A stretch of DNA of 64,000 nt from Diploptera punctata. Lineage: Eukaryota; Arthropoda; Insecta; Blattodea; Blaberidae. Positions 1 to 10,394 of the stretch are shown here, piece by piece. Where the stretch lies: contig JASPKZ010000424.1 of NCBI GenBank assembly GCA_030220185.1, positions 62,001-126,000 of the forward strand, in the 5' to 3' direction. The first letter of the stretch is position 1, and each line of letters opens with the position of its first letter. The position numbers and the translations under genes are program-made. The notes beneath the pieces were generated by a model. It did no database searches. It saw only the letters and a program-made list of their open reading frames with translations, and was not told where the DNA came from.

Positions 1-84
1 AATTGAGTCATGTTTAATTTATTTATTTTAATCCTCAGTAAATTAATTAAACAAACAAAATAGAAAAAAACATATAAAGATAAA

Positions 85-415
85 AGATCAGGAATTTATC
101 AAATAAAATATGGAGAAAGTTAAAAAAAAATCTATATAGAAAAACTAACAGAATAGTAACCATAATGAAGAGCACCTTAGAAATGTAAAATATGGAGAAA
201 TAGAAAAATCTGCAGTAGCTATTCATGTGCGCACAGAAACTCATATAATTAAAGAGGTATGAAACACCTTTAAAAACCATAGAATTTGCAGTATGAGGAA
301 GAAAATATTAATTAAAAAATAGAGACAAAATGACAAATTTTGAAGTACCTGGCAAAAATGATTTAATTTTCAAGTTTATCTGCTCAACACCAGATGGAGA
401 GAATTTACAAGACTT
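85..415 (+). mobile_element. Penelope-like element relic, GIY-YIG region
   Basis: Decayed coding sequence aligning by eye with the better GIY-YIG copies at 7.2 and 9.5 kb. A GIYQI-like start near 95 is followed by a YI.K block and a stretch equivalent to the IEKSA.AAH segment near 200-230. Near 330-400 there is a C-terminal block equivalent to NFE.P.K.DLI. Several stops and frameshifts make it non-coding. GIY-YIG nuclease domains downstream of a reverse transcriptase are the hallmark of Penelope-like elements; no reverse transcriptase is visible here. The stretch 416-650 shows nothing I recognise. Confidence 0.55.
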
Positions 416-654
416 CTAATGATCAACATAACAGTCATTTCTGGCTGATAAATGGAGACCTCCTACAAACATGTTCCTTGTGAGAGAGCAAATTAAGCTT
501 TTCATGTTTTTATTTTAAATTTACATTTCTTACTGAATAACAAATTATATTTGATCAGAAAAATTTACTTTGAACTATTATAGGGAATATGAGGCACTAT
601 GAGGTTTAATTTAAAATAACATTCTTTCCACCTCACCTCATATCCTGTCTTCGG

Positions 655-1012
655 CTAAACTTAACAATTTGTGACGCAACATTTTTAATTCCTTCACAAA
701 CTCCTATCAAATTTCATTCTTAGGGTTTCATTTTTCCAATTTATTCCCACCATTTACAATGATTTTTTACATTTTTTCTAATGATTATTTCAATATATTT
801 AACTACAGCCATATTGATTTTAACAAATATTCTATGCAACAACAAATGTGTTCCAGTGCAGCCAACATAGAGTATGTACTAATTCACTGTACACATACAC
901 TTCAGAATTTCAAAACTTACTATTTATTTTTGGGCGTTGCATTCTTCCACAGGTTAGAGTGCTTAAATTGCATTAGGTTAGCTTTTAGGTTTGTTAAATA
1001 TTGTGTATATGC
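655..1012 (+). repeat. Dispersed repeat, single-copy form of the 24.26-24.59 kb repeat
   Basis: About 300 bp closely matches 24263-24590, including the shared phrases CAAATTTCATTATTAGGG-like and TTCCAGTGCAGCCAACATAG. It ends with one copy of the GGTTAGAGTGCTTAAATTGC unit that is amplified into a minisatellite at 24.5 kb. No coding capacity was recognised. Type unknown. Confidence 0.6.
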
Positions 1013-1099
1013 TGATTGCATGGTGTAAACCACTTCTCGTTTGTTGGTGGATGCGCATGGTGTATGATTGAAAACTGTTTCACATCACATGCCATAAAG

Positions 1100-1245
1100 T
1101 ATTTCCCGTCTTTTAATTAGACCAGTTTTGTAACCTTAGTGGTAACATTTTCAGTAATTACACGACAGAACAATGGTCATGTAACTACTGTAAATGTTAA
1201 CACTAAGGTTACAAAACTGGTCTAATTAGAAGACAGGGTATGAGG
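1100..1245. repeat. Small palindrome
   Basis: Inverted repeat: TAATTAGACCAGTTTTGTAA and the following GTTAC bases near 1116 are mirrored near 1205-1225. The outer part (CCCGTCTT / AAGACAGGG) extends the arms. The right end runs into GTATGAGGTGAAGTGG, related to the reversed CCACCTCACCTCATATCC near 628. It resembles the Penelope-derived foldbacks elsewhere in the window but has no coding remnant. Confidence 0.5.
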
Positions 1246-1261
1246 TGAAGTGGAAACAATT

Positions 1262-1612
1262 TTATTTTAAAATTTAAAAGAGAAAAATGTATGCTTAGAT
1301 TGGGGTTTGAACCTAAAGTCTCTAGTTCTATTCACTAGTGCTCTTGCCAACTGAGCTACCTTGGCTTCCAATCTATACTCAATTTTTTTCTCTTATTTAT
1401 ATAAAGAAGCCACCAGATGGCATGTCGAACAAAGGTTCATAGCATTTGGTACTCAAGGATTATATAAATAAGAGAAAGAATTCACATTTAGATTGGAAGC
1501 CTATGTAGCTCAATTGGCAAGAGCACTAGTGTATAGAACTAGAAAACTTGGGTTCAAACTCCAGTCTAAAAACTCCAGTCATAAATTTTTCTCTTCAAAT
1601 ATAATTTAGAAT
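1262..1612. repeat. SINE-T inverted dimer (diverged)
   Basis: The left half (about 1262-1440) is a minus-strand tRNA-like head followed by the family body. The right half (about 1440-1612) is a plus-strand head ending in the family 3' sequence TTTTTCTCTTCAAATATAAT. The A-box-like TAGCTCAATTGGCAAGAGC is at about 1505 and its mirror is at about 1344-1362. Between them lies the shared segment AGCATTTGGTACTC, the same element that joins the arms of the large array at 33.9 kb. Both heads are more diverged than the array units. Confidence 0.7.
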
Positions 1613-1634
1613 TAAGCTTCATTAAAATGGATAA

Positions 1635-1975
1635 GTATTATTTTATCTAAAGGCAGCAGCCATGACACAAACAGACACTCACTGCTGGGGTCCCAAGATC
1701 GAGTCTCGCTCACTACATGTGGGTTTTGTGGTGGGCAAAACGGAGCTTAGGCAGGTTTTTCTCGGGGTTTCTCCAGTTTTCCCCTGCCACAAATTTCATT
1801 CCATCGTTTCTCCATAACCATCTCATCCATTTCATTCATCCTACCTTTGACAGTACGTAAGGAGTGGTTGACCCTCACCCTTGTTGTTGACAGATCTCTC
1901 TATAAATATAGGGGCTTCATCTCATCTCATTCTTCAACCTGACCATAGGTTCGACACGAAATGAGGATATTTTAT
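1635..1975 (+). repeat. Repeat E (SINE-like) copy 1
   Basis: Shares with 26285-26500 the block TTTTCCCCTGCCACAAATTT and the end CTCATCTCAT. The start at about 1690 (GGGGTCCCAAGATCGAGTC) resembles a B-box region, so a tRNA-derived SINE is possible but unproven. Repetition within the window is the main evidence. Confidence 0.5.
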
Positions 1976-2132
1976 TTTACTACATTATTTAACACCTCGG
2001 ATCAATATTTCTACTGCAAAATATAAAATTATTTGAATATGTTTATTCTTATGAGCAGTTTCCCATATTAAACATAATATTATTTCCACATTTACAGTAC
2101 CAAAACAGATGTTATTTTTTTAAAGCAAACTC

Positions 2133-3121
2133 AAGATTATCCGTGTTAATCTGAGATATGCACGGAAAATCAAAAAACACAGATAATCCAATTAAGTTAT
2201 TTGGCACCGTGGAAGTTTATCAGAAATATATTTACCCACTTTAACATTATTTAATTGCAACAAATATTTATAAAATGTTATATTAAATTATTTAGGTGTG
2301 AGTTGTAATTAGCATTAATTTATTTTACTCGAAAATTTGAAAAAAAAAACAGTGGGATTATTTCCTGTCATGACCACTCTGGTAACAACAGTTATTCAAA
2401 ATGGCTATCGTAACCAGAGATAACTACACTAGTAACCACCGATGACCACACTTACTAACCAGCAATAAACCCACTGCCATAGTATATCTGTGGTTTCAAT
2501 CTATAACAACAAACTTTCAGTGACTCTCACAATGGAAATTTCCAAAATTGTATCGTATTCTCAGAATGTTGGTTGGTACAGTTAAATGTGTCAGGGGAGA
2601 GAATTGTGAATGAAGGTTATTCTATTGTGCTAGTTTCTAAGGTCAGTTCACAGTAGCATGTTTAAATTTTTTTTTTCATAACTATACAAAATAGAGTACA
2701 GTATTTATCTTCATTTTTAAAAAATACAGTAAAAAGAGTTGTCTAGTTATTTTGAGTCTGTAATATCTTACCACAATAAATTCCAGAAGATATCTGAGAA
2801 GTTTAATATTAAATTAGCACCAAAAAATAACCACAATTTAAATAAACTAATAAAAACCAACAAAAATGAAAAAACTGATAAAAATTAAAAATCAGTAATA
2901 TATCAAATTGAATGTACTGGTTGTGAAAAGATATATGTAGGGAAAACAAAAAAAAATAAATAAATAAAAATTAATATTTAGATAAGATATTACAGACTCA
3001 AAATAACTAGATTAAAAGAATCTCAAAATATTACTGCCTAAAATAAAACATTAAAAAGAGTCATGCCCGGATAATTTGCAAACCGGATAATACATGCACG
3101 GATAATCGGAAGTTTGCTGTA
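2133..3121 (+). mobile_element. Pogo-like non-autonomous element, split by a Penelope insertion
   Basis: The ends are related and inverted. The left end carries AAACTCAAGATTATCCGTG near 2130-2148; the right end, read in reverse, carries ACTTCCGATTATCCGTGC (about 3093-3112). Repeated GATTATCC/GGATAAT motifs lie just inside both ends, a style typical of Tigger/pogo relatives. The 2740-3051 insertion interrupts it. No transposase reading frame was found between 2200 and 2730, an AT-rich stretch with nothing else recognisable. Confidence 0.4.
2740..3051 (+). mobile_element. Penelope-like insertion with 10-bp target duplication
   Basis: Flanked by the direct repeat TAAAAAGAGT at 2730-2739 and 3052-3061. 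It begins with a minus-sense end (TTATTTTGAGTCTGTAATAT) that is mirrored near 2975-3000. Inside, 2898-2950 encodes YQIECTGCEKIYVGKTK, a GIY-YIG domain N-terminus with its paired cysteines. The right side ends in an unpaired tail containing TCTCAAAATATTACTGCCTA, shared with the elements at 9.15 and 19.4 kb. It is too short to encode a nuclease. Confidence 0.75.
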
Positions 3122-3209
3122 TTTTTAAAGATATTTATTTGTATGTGAAATGATTCTGTTCAGGCAACTTCTTTCCCATTTAGTCAGGTTTTACTGCATT
3201 AACACTTAC

Positions 3210-3330
3210 TTGCAGCTTCTGCTTTCTGGCGTTCATGTTGTCTGCGAGCAAAATACTTCTTAAATGCTTTCTGTATCACTCTGGCATAGTAATTGTACTT
3301 CCTTTCTCTTTGATCCTCCAACATGAACAA
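3210..3330 (-). CDS. Myo1e: Class I myosin, exon with IQ motif
   Basis: Forty codons plus one base. The acceptor is AATTTAG just above 3330 and the donor is GTAAGT just below 3210. The product begins LFMLEDQRERKYNYYARVIQ and continues KAFKKYFARRQHERQ, the single calmodulin-binding IQ helix that follows the converter in long-tailed class I myosins. The preceding exon ends APES in phase 0, and family proteins continue directly into LF.LE..RERK, so the join is in frame. The next tail exon should start in phase 1 below 3210; I found no match down to position 1. Subclass 1e/f is chosen because [13 protein letters not shown] and one IQ motif match that group best. Confidence 0.85.
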
Positions 3331-3599
3331 CTAAATTCAATACAAAAAGAAAAACTTATTAAAGATACACACACATATATAAGGTCAGATACAGAGTATG
3401 TACCAAAAAAGGGTTCCACCTCGCATCGAACCAGTGCCTCTGCAAGCTATGTGACCAAAAATGTCAACAATACCACCTTATTGACTGTATAGCAAGAAGA
3501 AAGCCTCTAAAATTCTATGCAGACAATAATAACTTTCAGTAATTGTATTGTAATGTACACAGTGTGTTTAATGAATCTTTATATAAATATATAAGGTCA

Positions 3600-4040
3600 G
3601 ATGGGGAAAGTGTAAACTAGCTCACAAGAGAACTGACAATCATTACATGCTGAAACCGAAATTTCTTCCAGCGAAGCATTATGATGTACCAAGGCCATCT
3701 CCAAAAAAATTATCTGCCTTTTTAAATGCAAGACATTAAAATCCAATGCCAAATATCTTATTTAAACTATATGGAAGTAATACAACTCATGAATTGGTAG
3801 ATTGGATAACCCTCGCTGTCCATGCTGCATTCTGCCTCACTTCACTCCACTCTTACTCATGCAGGGAGTCCATCTACTCCATACAGTGGGTTGCCATTGC
3901 TGTATTCTAGCTTTAATTTCTGTACCTTCCAGTTAAAAGTGGCAGATAATTTTTTGGACATGGCTTTCGTACATTACAATGCTTCTCTGGGAAAAATTAC
4001 AAGATAGGTTCCAGCATGGAATGGTTGACAGTTGTCTCGT
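3600..4040. mobile_element. Foldback element F, copy 1
   Basis: Terminal inverted arms of roughly 120 bp. The left arm carries GAAACCG..TTCTTCCAGCGAAGCATTATGATGTAC; the right arm (3930-4040), reversed, carries CCAGAGAAGCATTGTAATG and AATTATCTGCC. Further copies are at 46.0-46.5 kb and at the window end. There is no transposase. Lies in the myosin intron between the IQ exon and the converter exon. The following stretch 4041-4935 holds nothing I recognise. Confidence 0.65.
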
Positions 4041-4938
4041 CAATGTTTCCATGTTGTCATACCACCAAGTACTGACAACTGTTGTCTAAACTTCCTCATT
4101 ACATGGTTTGAAATTTGCACACAAGATAGGACTGGTCATTCAAGATCTTTGATTAATAATATACAATTTATAAGGAGATATACACTGATTGTGATGGAAT
4201 TTTCAAATCAGAATTGTGTAAGTAATTCTGGGAAAAACTATGGACGTGTTACATATAATTATATCAATTTTAATGGGGGTCTTTAATGATGTTATATTGT
4301 TTTAAAACATGCACTAACAGATTAGGATTTATAACCATGGTGCACTCTTGCCTCAGCTATTTCTCACATGTGGAAGTATGTACCAACATTGCTGGGGCAA
4401 GTGTATACCCCAACTTATATTCTTTATTATTTCTTCTCAAATTATTTACATCATGGTGAGAAATGATGTAAGAAAAACAAATAGGGGGAAAACATTACAA
4501 GATACGATCATACGTGAAAGACAACTCAAAAGTAAGAACAATGATATTTCAATCACAAATACTCATTAAATGACTCTTAAAATAAGAAAGTTTGGATTAG
4601 AATTCAAGGAATATAAATTAGGTTGTGTTTCATTATAGTTGGCTGATTGAACACAACTATTTTAAAACAAAAACATGTACAGACAATTGAGCTTCTAATG
4701 TACATCAGATCATAAAATCTGAAGTGTATTAAATATTTGATAACTTCAAGTGAAATTGAGATATTGTAGTAAACTAAAAAAAAATCCTAAAACAGAAGAA
4801 GTCAATACGCATGCTCCATTCACAATTTCAGCCTATCTATCATATAGTTAGATTGTCCCAAGTATACACTTACCCCAAATTTGAATTTTTCATAATATTA
4901 ACATTATTATAATGTTAAGGAAACAACCACTTTTATTT

Positions 4939-5745
4939 ATCATAAGTAATGTCACGAGTGATTTCCAAAGTATCGATAAATTCACGACTCACTAAGTAAG
5001 GAGTGAATTTATCTAGAGAATTTGGAAATCAAGAGTGGCATTTGTTAGGACTATTTAACGAATAAAATTAAGCTGTTTACTCACAAATCATTATTTAAAT
5101 ATAGTTATTTAAAATATTTATATATTTCATGTAAACGGCGATGTTTGAAAACAAATGAGAAACAATTAGTACGCTTTTGTTCATCACTGCAACCATATCA
5201 TATTATTTATTGCCAAAGGATCGCAATATTGTAACAGTGCACCCTAGTGGAGAAATTTATAACCAACATTATAGGTATTAACAAGCCAATGATAACAAAT
5301 CAAGAGCTTCAGAACAATTGAATACTACTACTACTATAAAGGTATTAATTAATTTCTGATGTCCTATGATGTAAATATGTCAATTAGATTTTTCTGGAAC
5401 GTCATTTCCTGGAAGATAATTCGTTTAAGAAAGTGCAAACAGTGGTTTCTTTTTTTTGTGGTATAATCAATTGCTACAAATGTTTTTATATTATCTCCCG
5501 CATGCACTCTGAGCTGACATTCATGCACTATATATAAAATCTGGTAGTCTTATTTCTTGGGGAGTCAGTCACTGTAAAATAATGCTATGACCTATTCAGA
5601 ATGTTAAAAAGGAGGTGCCCTCTTTAATATGATAAACTTTAGTTGATAAATTTGAGGCGAAACACGGCTGTGATTGGTTGTAAACAAAAAGTCATTGAAA
5701 TGTGATTGGTCATTGACTCCCATTTGGGGCATGAGTTAAATAGTC
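4939..5745 (+). mobile_element. Repeat H, copy a (about 0.8 kb, non-coding)
   Basis: Near full-length copy of an unclassified element that recurs at 41.4, 48.0 and 53.9 kb. It starts TCATAAGTAATG and ends near GGGGCATGAGTTAAATAGTC. Close to the start is a hairpin, GATAAATTCACGACTCAC paired with GGAGTGAATTTATC. No terminal inverted repeat, transposase or tRNA head was found. It lies immediately before a LINE-B fragment. Confidence 0.65.
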
Positions 5746-5751
5746 ATATAT

Positions 5752-6535
5752 ATGAATAAGATAGTTAGAGAAAGTGGAGAACAATGTCATGGGCATATGC
5801 AATTGAATAGAAATATGAAATTAGATATGTTAATTTTTGCAGATGATGTAGCATTAGTGGCACCTTCACATGACGAATTACAATATTCAGTATATAATTT
5901 TAACAAAATAGCCATAAAATATAACATGAAAATCAATACAAAGAAAACAAAAGTAATGGCTTTTCAAGAAAATACCCTGTACGTAGCAAACTTTGTATAG
6001 ATTCAAAAATACTGGAAAGAGTAAATTCATTTTGCCTACCTGGGATACACATTAACATATTTGGATGTAGTAGACGTAGCAAATAAAATTATTAATTTTA
6101 ATAAAACCATGGGAATAATAAATTCAGTAATGAAACCTTCGCTAGTCCAGAGAGATACCAGAGTACGGTTATACAAAACCTTAGCAAGACCTGCACTTAC
6201 AGCAATGAGGTATGGACTTTGAGGAAAGGAGAAGAGAGCAGGATAACTTCTAGTGAAATGAGATTCATGAGATATACAGCAAGGATATACCAAATGGGAT
6301 CAAAAACGTAATGATGATATTTTGAAGGAACTACGTTTAGAACCGGTCATTGAGTACATACATAGATACCAGAACAACTGGATGAATCATTTGCGACGAA
6401 TGAGTTCAGATAGAGTTCCCAAAGTCATGATTTATTAATGTCCAACAGGGAAGAGATCTTTGGGTCGTCCAAGGAAATGCTGGATACAAAATTCATCAGT
6501 GAGATCGTAACAGGCCTATAGGCCTAAGACTTGGT
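5752..6535 (+). mobile_element. LINE-B fragment (reverse transcriptase C-terminal part)
   Basis: The first open stretch (5752-6000) includes FADDVALVAPSHDELQ, the reverse transcriptase active-site loop with its FADD motif, then NTKKTKVMAFQE, the conserved segment after it. Later, broken frames contain a GYTKWDQK-like block (about 6282) and GKRSLGRPRK (about 6450). The 3' end reads GATCGTAACAGGCCTATAGG and finishes in a GAAGAAGAAGA tail. Stops and at least three frameshifts mark it as dead, and the 5' part is missing. Confidence 0.75.
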
Positions 6536-6662
6536 TGGATGAAGAAGAAGATAATAAAGGAACATATGACGGAACAACGTGTGGCTCAATGATACCACAG
6601 GTACATTAACACAACAACTGTTCTTTCTAAGTATTTATGACAGAATAAAATGTAAACACATT

Positions 6663-7692
6663 AAAATTCATCGGAGAACATATTGTTTAAACAACTCACC
6701 TCATAGGATTCATGCTTCCATGATATCGCGATTTCAAACATAGTCATGTTCATCTTCAGCCATAACTCCGACTGACGAAATACTTCGGCCGTCAACTATT
6801 CTATTGTCGCCATCTTCAGTGCTGCCATCTATGGTTGAACTTATGAACTTCGAAAATCAATGTAATTTCGTTAGGGATATCAAAATTCATTGATCTATTT
6901 TTGTTTTTCTGAATGTATATTTTTTCCCAAACTGTCAATTCCAAAGGTTTCTCTACTTGTTTTAAAAGTTTAGCTACTCTTCCAATTTTATGATGTTCTA
7001 ATAAACTATGTGCAGCAATTGCAGATTTTTCAATTTCACAATTTTTAATATTTCTGAAATGTTCTTTTGTCCGAATTTCAAAATTCCTTTTTGTTTTTCC
7101 TATATAAACTTTATTGCAATCTTCACAATTTATTTGATAAATTCCAGATGTTCCAGACAGTAAGAAATCTGGAATTTATCAAATAAATTGTGAAGATTGC
7201 AATAATATTTATATAGGAAAAACAAAAGGAATTTGGAAATTCGGACAAAAGAACATTTCAGAAATATTAAAAATTGTGAAATTGAAAAATCTGCAATTGC
7301 TGCACATAGTTTAGTAGAACATCATAAAATTGGAAGAGTAACTAAACTTTTAAAACAAGTAGAGAAACCTTTGGAATTGACAGTTTGGGAAAAAATATAC
7401 ATTCAGAAAAACAAAAATAGATCAATGAATTTTGATATCCCTAACGAAATTACATTGATTTCGAAGTTCATAAATTCAACCATAGATGGCAGCACTGAAG
7501 ATGGCGACAATAGAATAGTTGACGGCCGAAGAATTTCGTCAGTCGGAGTTATGGCTGAAGATGAACATGACTATGTTTGAAATCGCGATATCATGGAAGC
7601 ATGAATCCTATGAGGTGAGTTGTTTAAACAATATGTTCTCCGATGAATTTTAATGATTATACCTCATAATGTTTACTTCCCAACATTAATTT
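6663..7692. mobile_element. Penelope-like palindromic insertion
   Basis: A 14-bp direct repeat, AATGTAAACACATT, flanks it (6649-6662 and 7693-7706). The body is a nearly perfect palindrome with arms at about 6659-7149 and 7167-7655 and a 17-nt centre, followed by a 37-nt unpaired right tail. Both arms carry the C-terminal end of a GIY-YIG protein. The right arm reads SGIYQINCEDCNN.YIGKTK at 7167-7222, then the open stretch described in the next entry. No reverse transcriptase is present. Confidence 0.8.
7233..7580 (+). pseudogene. GIY-YIG endonuclease C-terminal part (Penelope-like)
   Basis: A 115-codon open stretch containing RTKEHFRNIKNCEIEKSAIA, with the arginine and R..EH residues expected of GIY-YIG nucleases, then ELTVWEKIYIQKNKNR and NFDIPNEITLISKFIN. 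The upstream GIY..YIG half at 7167-7225 is in another frame, displaced by a one-base indel, so the domain is broken. The mirror copy on the minus strand (about 7140-6740) retains VYIGKTKRNFEIRTKEH without that indel. Such nucleases nick target DNA for Penelope-like retroelements; this copy is an inactive fragment. Confidence 0.75.
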
Positions 7693-7706
7693 AATGTAAA
7701 CACATT

Positions 7707-8325
7707 GTTCCAAATTTTATATTAACACAGTTGCTCACTGGGCCAATATCTCACAGATTTAACATCAGAAAAAATATGAATGCGTTCTACAATAAGTAGC
7801 GGCTCCGGGTTAAAAAATAACTATAACGGCTAGGGACCCAACATCCTGACTATATGTCACCTCTATACAGGCTGGATGATCGTCCACCTCTGTGATTGAC
7901 ACATGTGGGAGAGAACAGTAGCCGGCTGATAGACCAAGGGACTTCTAGACATGTAGCGCCAGTAGTTCAATGTAGAACATAAAGGGATAAAAAAATTAAT
8001 GAAAAGATAACTATTAATATTTAAATAAATTACACCACCCCAAGCTGTGCAAAACATTTCTTCCACTTACTTGTGTTTTGCACTCTTCTAACTTTACTAT
8101 CTAACCTCTCTTGGTTAACTCTTGTTTTTTCGACCCCGATGCTATTAGGGCATCCGAGGGCTAGGGAGTCTTTCCTTTCTTCCATTTCTTCTTTCCTTTA
8201 TTTTCTTTTCTTCTCCACAAAAGCCTGACCAGAGGCTATAAGATGGCAGCCCCATCACTGGTCTTGCTTTCCTTTGGCCAGCAACCAATCGAAGGGACTA
8301 TTATAATGCTTTCAAGTCTTATACG
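7707..8325. other. Intron interval without recognised features
   Basis: No reading frame, tRNA-like box, inverted repeat or match to another part of the window was found. The only notable base bias is a CT-rich stretch near 8160-8220. Confidence 0.4.
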
Positions 8326-8329
8326 AGAA

Positions 8330-8408
8330 TTTCCCGGAAATTTTCTATAGGATCGTAACAGGTCTTGGCCTAATACTTGGAAGGAAGAAGAAGAAGAAGA
8401 AGAAAAAT
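8330..8408 (+). mobile_element. LINE-B 3' end only
   Basis: GATCGTAACAGGTCTTGGCC followed by TAATACTTGG and a GAAGAAGAAGAAGA tail matches the 3' ends of the LINE-B fragments at 6.5, 15.4 and 40.8 kb. It is an extreme 5' truncation. Confidence 0.6.
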
Positions 8409-8410
8409 GC

Positions 8411-8622
8411 AAATTATATTTGTGGTATTAGCAGCCAAAGCATTGAACATATTATCTTTGATTGCTCTTTGTTCTGGAATGAAAGATTCAAATTCACGTG
8501 TATTCTATATAACACTGCATGTTTAAATGAACCACCCATTACAGAAGTGTTTATGATAGAAAAGAACTAGAGATCTTTTAATGTTTTTATGAAGTTCATA
8601 AAAAACTTTAATTCTAGATAAA
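8411..8622 (+). mobile_element. LINE relic with Zn-knuckle-like C-terminus
   Basis: One frame reads YICGISSQSIEHIIFDCSLF, matching the CxxC..SxEHxxxxC segment after the reverse transcriptase or RNase H of Jockey/R1-type non-LTR elements. An in-frame stop follows near 8568, then SFNVFMKFIKN continues. It is a short dead fragment of a lineage different from LINE-A to LINE-D. The stretch 8623-9140 is AT-rich with nothing recognised. Confidence 0.5.
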
Positions 8623-9152
8623 ATTATATAATGACACACAACTTTGTAACAAACTATAACCCTTAACGTACCTTAGGTGAAATAGGATTTATAAATTTTG
8701 GATAATCATAATAACTAGTGGTCGGCCAGCAGTCGAAATTCAACCACAATTCATTAAAATTTTAAGTTTGTTACAAATACGTCATTATGCATTAATTTTC
8801 AATTTATTTTAAAAATACGAATGATAGGAAATATGTGGTATAGTTTGGCTAACCCATATTTAAAAAACAACAACGCATCATTTGACATTTGTATACCATT
8901 TAAATTTGTATTTGGCCTATTATTATGTGTACAGGAATATATATCCCTTCTCCTTTGTCTCTCACTTCAACCCGTCAACGTTCTACTTCGAGGCATAATG
9001 GAAGAAGGTGCAAATATCTAAATATAAAAAAAAAGTAATTAAATTACTGAAACCAAGATTAGACAGGGTTTAATTTAAATTTAAATAATAAAATGTACTC
9101 ACTTTTTTTAAACCACTAACAATAAATATGCAAAAGTAAGTCAATTCACATT

Positions 9153-9667
9153 AATGTTTTATTTTAGCAAGTAATATTTTGAGGTTCTTTTAATCAAGTT
9201 TTTTTGAGTCTGTACTATCTTACCTCAATTTAATGTTGATTTGTTCTCGAACATGTTTCAATTAGTATTCTAATCATCCTCAGCATGGCCACACTGGTTA
9301 GATTTATGTTGTAAACCCTGGATGGATGTGATTGGCCTCCCTCCTGTGGTTGGCCGAAGAACCTCCAAATGAGGTTACATTCAATCAGTATTTCGAAATT
9401 CATAACTCTATTTTTGTTCTTCTGAATGTAGATTTTTTCCCAAATAATTAGTTCTTTTGTATTTTCTAACTGTTTTAATAATTTAGTGTTTGAATTTATA
9501 TTATGTTTCTCAGACCAAACATGAGCAGCAACTGCAGATTTTTCTATTTCCCCATTTTTAATATCTCTTATGTGTTCCTTGGTTCTAATTTTCAGGTTTC
9601 TTTTTGTTTTTCTTATATATATATCTTTTCACAACCAGGTAAGATAGTACAGACTCAAAAAACATGA
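9153..9667 (-). mobile_element. Penelope-like insertion with 12-bp target duplication
   Basis: Direct repeat TCAATTCACATT at 9141-9152 and 9668-9679. Inverted ends (TTTTGAGTCTGTACTATC at about 9202 and its mirror near 9645-9660) sit inside a left tail homologous to the 3' tails at 3.0 and 19.7 kb. The minus strand from about 9640 to 9370 encodes IRTKEHIRDIKNGEIEKSAV, AAHVWSEKHNINSNTKLLKQ and IIWEKIYIQKNKNRVMNFEI, the second half of a GIY-YIG protein. A stop lies just after the YI of the YIG motif. No reverse transcriptase. Confidence 0.8.
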
Positions 9668-10053
9668 TCAATTCACATTGCTGCTGCACAATTTTCTTTT
9701 ACAACAATGCACTTTCAGTATGAACGTAAACAAATTAATGAGTAATTCACATAAATTCTTTAGAGAAAATTTATTTTATTTTGTTTAATTTAATTTATTT
9801 GTAACACATACGCAAATTTTATTTTTCTGCATTCCTTCTCTATATGAACTTTATTTATGCCAAATATCACAGTCCTCTGAGCGCGTAATGTGTTTAAAAA
9901 AGGGTACAAAGTTTTTTCCTCACATATTAATATGTAGATACTATGAACATTGTATAAAACTTAAATAAATGACATTATGTCATGTACGGAGAACCAGTGA
10001 GTTAGTTAAAGGACAAAAGTATAACTTTATACATAAAAAATAAATAAATTTAC

Positions 10054-10198
10054 CGATTCTGGTGCTTTGATGAATACTTTCGTTTTTCCAAGTTGGTATT
10101 GACTTCCCTCCATGTTCACACTCTTCATTATCCATTCTATACCCTGTTTCTCATCACCTCGCCACGCAGGCCATGTTTCCTTTGTAAGAATAGCATAT
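10054..10198 (-). CDS. Myo1e: Class I myosin, exon spanning converter to first IQ
   Basis: Exon of 145 bases. The first base completes the Arg codon begun in the upstream exon and 48 codons follow: [20 protein letters not shown] at the start, then [16 protein letters not shown] at the end. Acceptor GACACAG, donor [19 protein letters not shown] is the end of the converter, just before the lever arm, and is among the most conserved parts of class I myosins. The last 13 residues' worth of DNA plus about 40 bases of intron are partly duplicated at 14.19-14.24 kb. Confidence 0.9.
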
Positions 10199-10284
10199 CT
10201 GTGTCAAACAATTTTAAATACATAAACATTATCAATATTTTTATTATTCTTTTAACATTACTTTTCAATAAATAAGGTAAGTCT

Positions 10285-10345
10285 GTTGCCGTCTTACCTC
10301 ATAAAAGTTTAGTTCTTTCAGGACATGTTTCAAAACACTTCTGTT
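10285..10345. repeat. Solo end of a Penelope-type foldback
   Basis: Contains GTCTTACCTCATAAAAG and ACATGTTTCAAAACACTTCT, the same terminal phrases as the elements at 9.2 and 19.4 kb. No partner end was found close by. Confidence 0.4.
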
Positions 10346-10394
10346 TTGATATTTAAATTAATCACTTCTCACTCAATGACAAATTAAATTTGAA

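Noticed and set aside
3062..3120. Regulatory element upstream of the IQ exon's end
   Set aside because: The GGATAAT repeats fit the end of a pogo-like element better.
1..3209. Further myosin tail exons below the IQ exon
   Set aside because: I looked on the minus strand for the basic NKKERRR-type start of the tail and found nothing convincing.
7863..8066. 67-codon minus-strand frame
   Set aside because: No motif, no second copy, and AT-rich random-looking composition.
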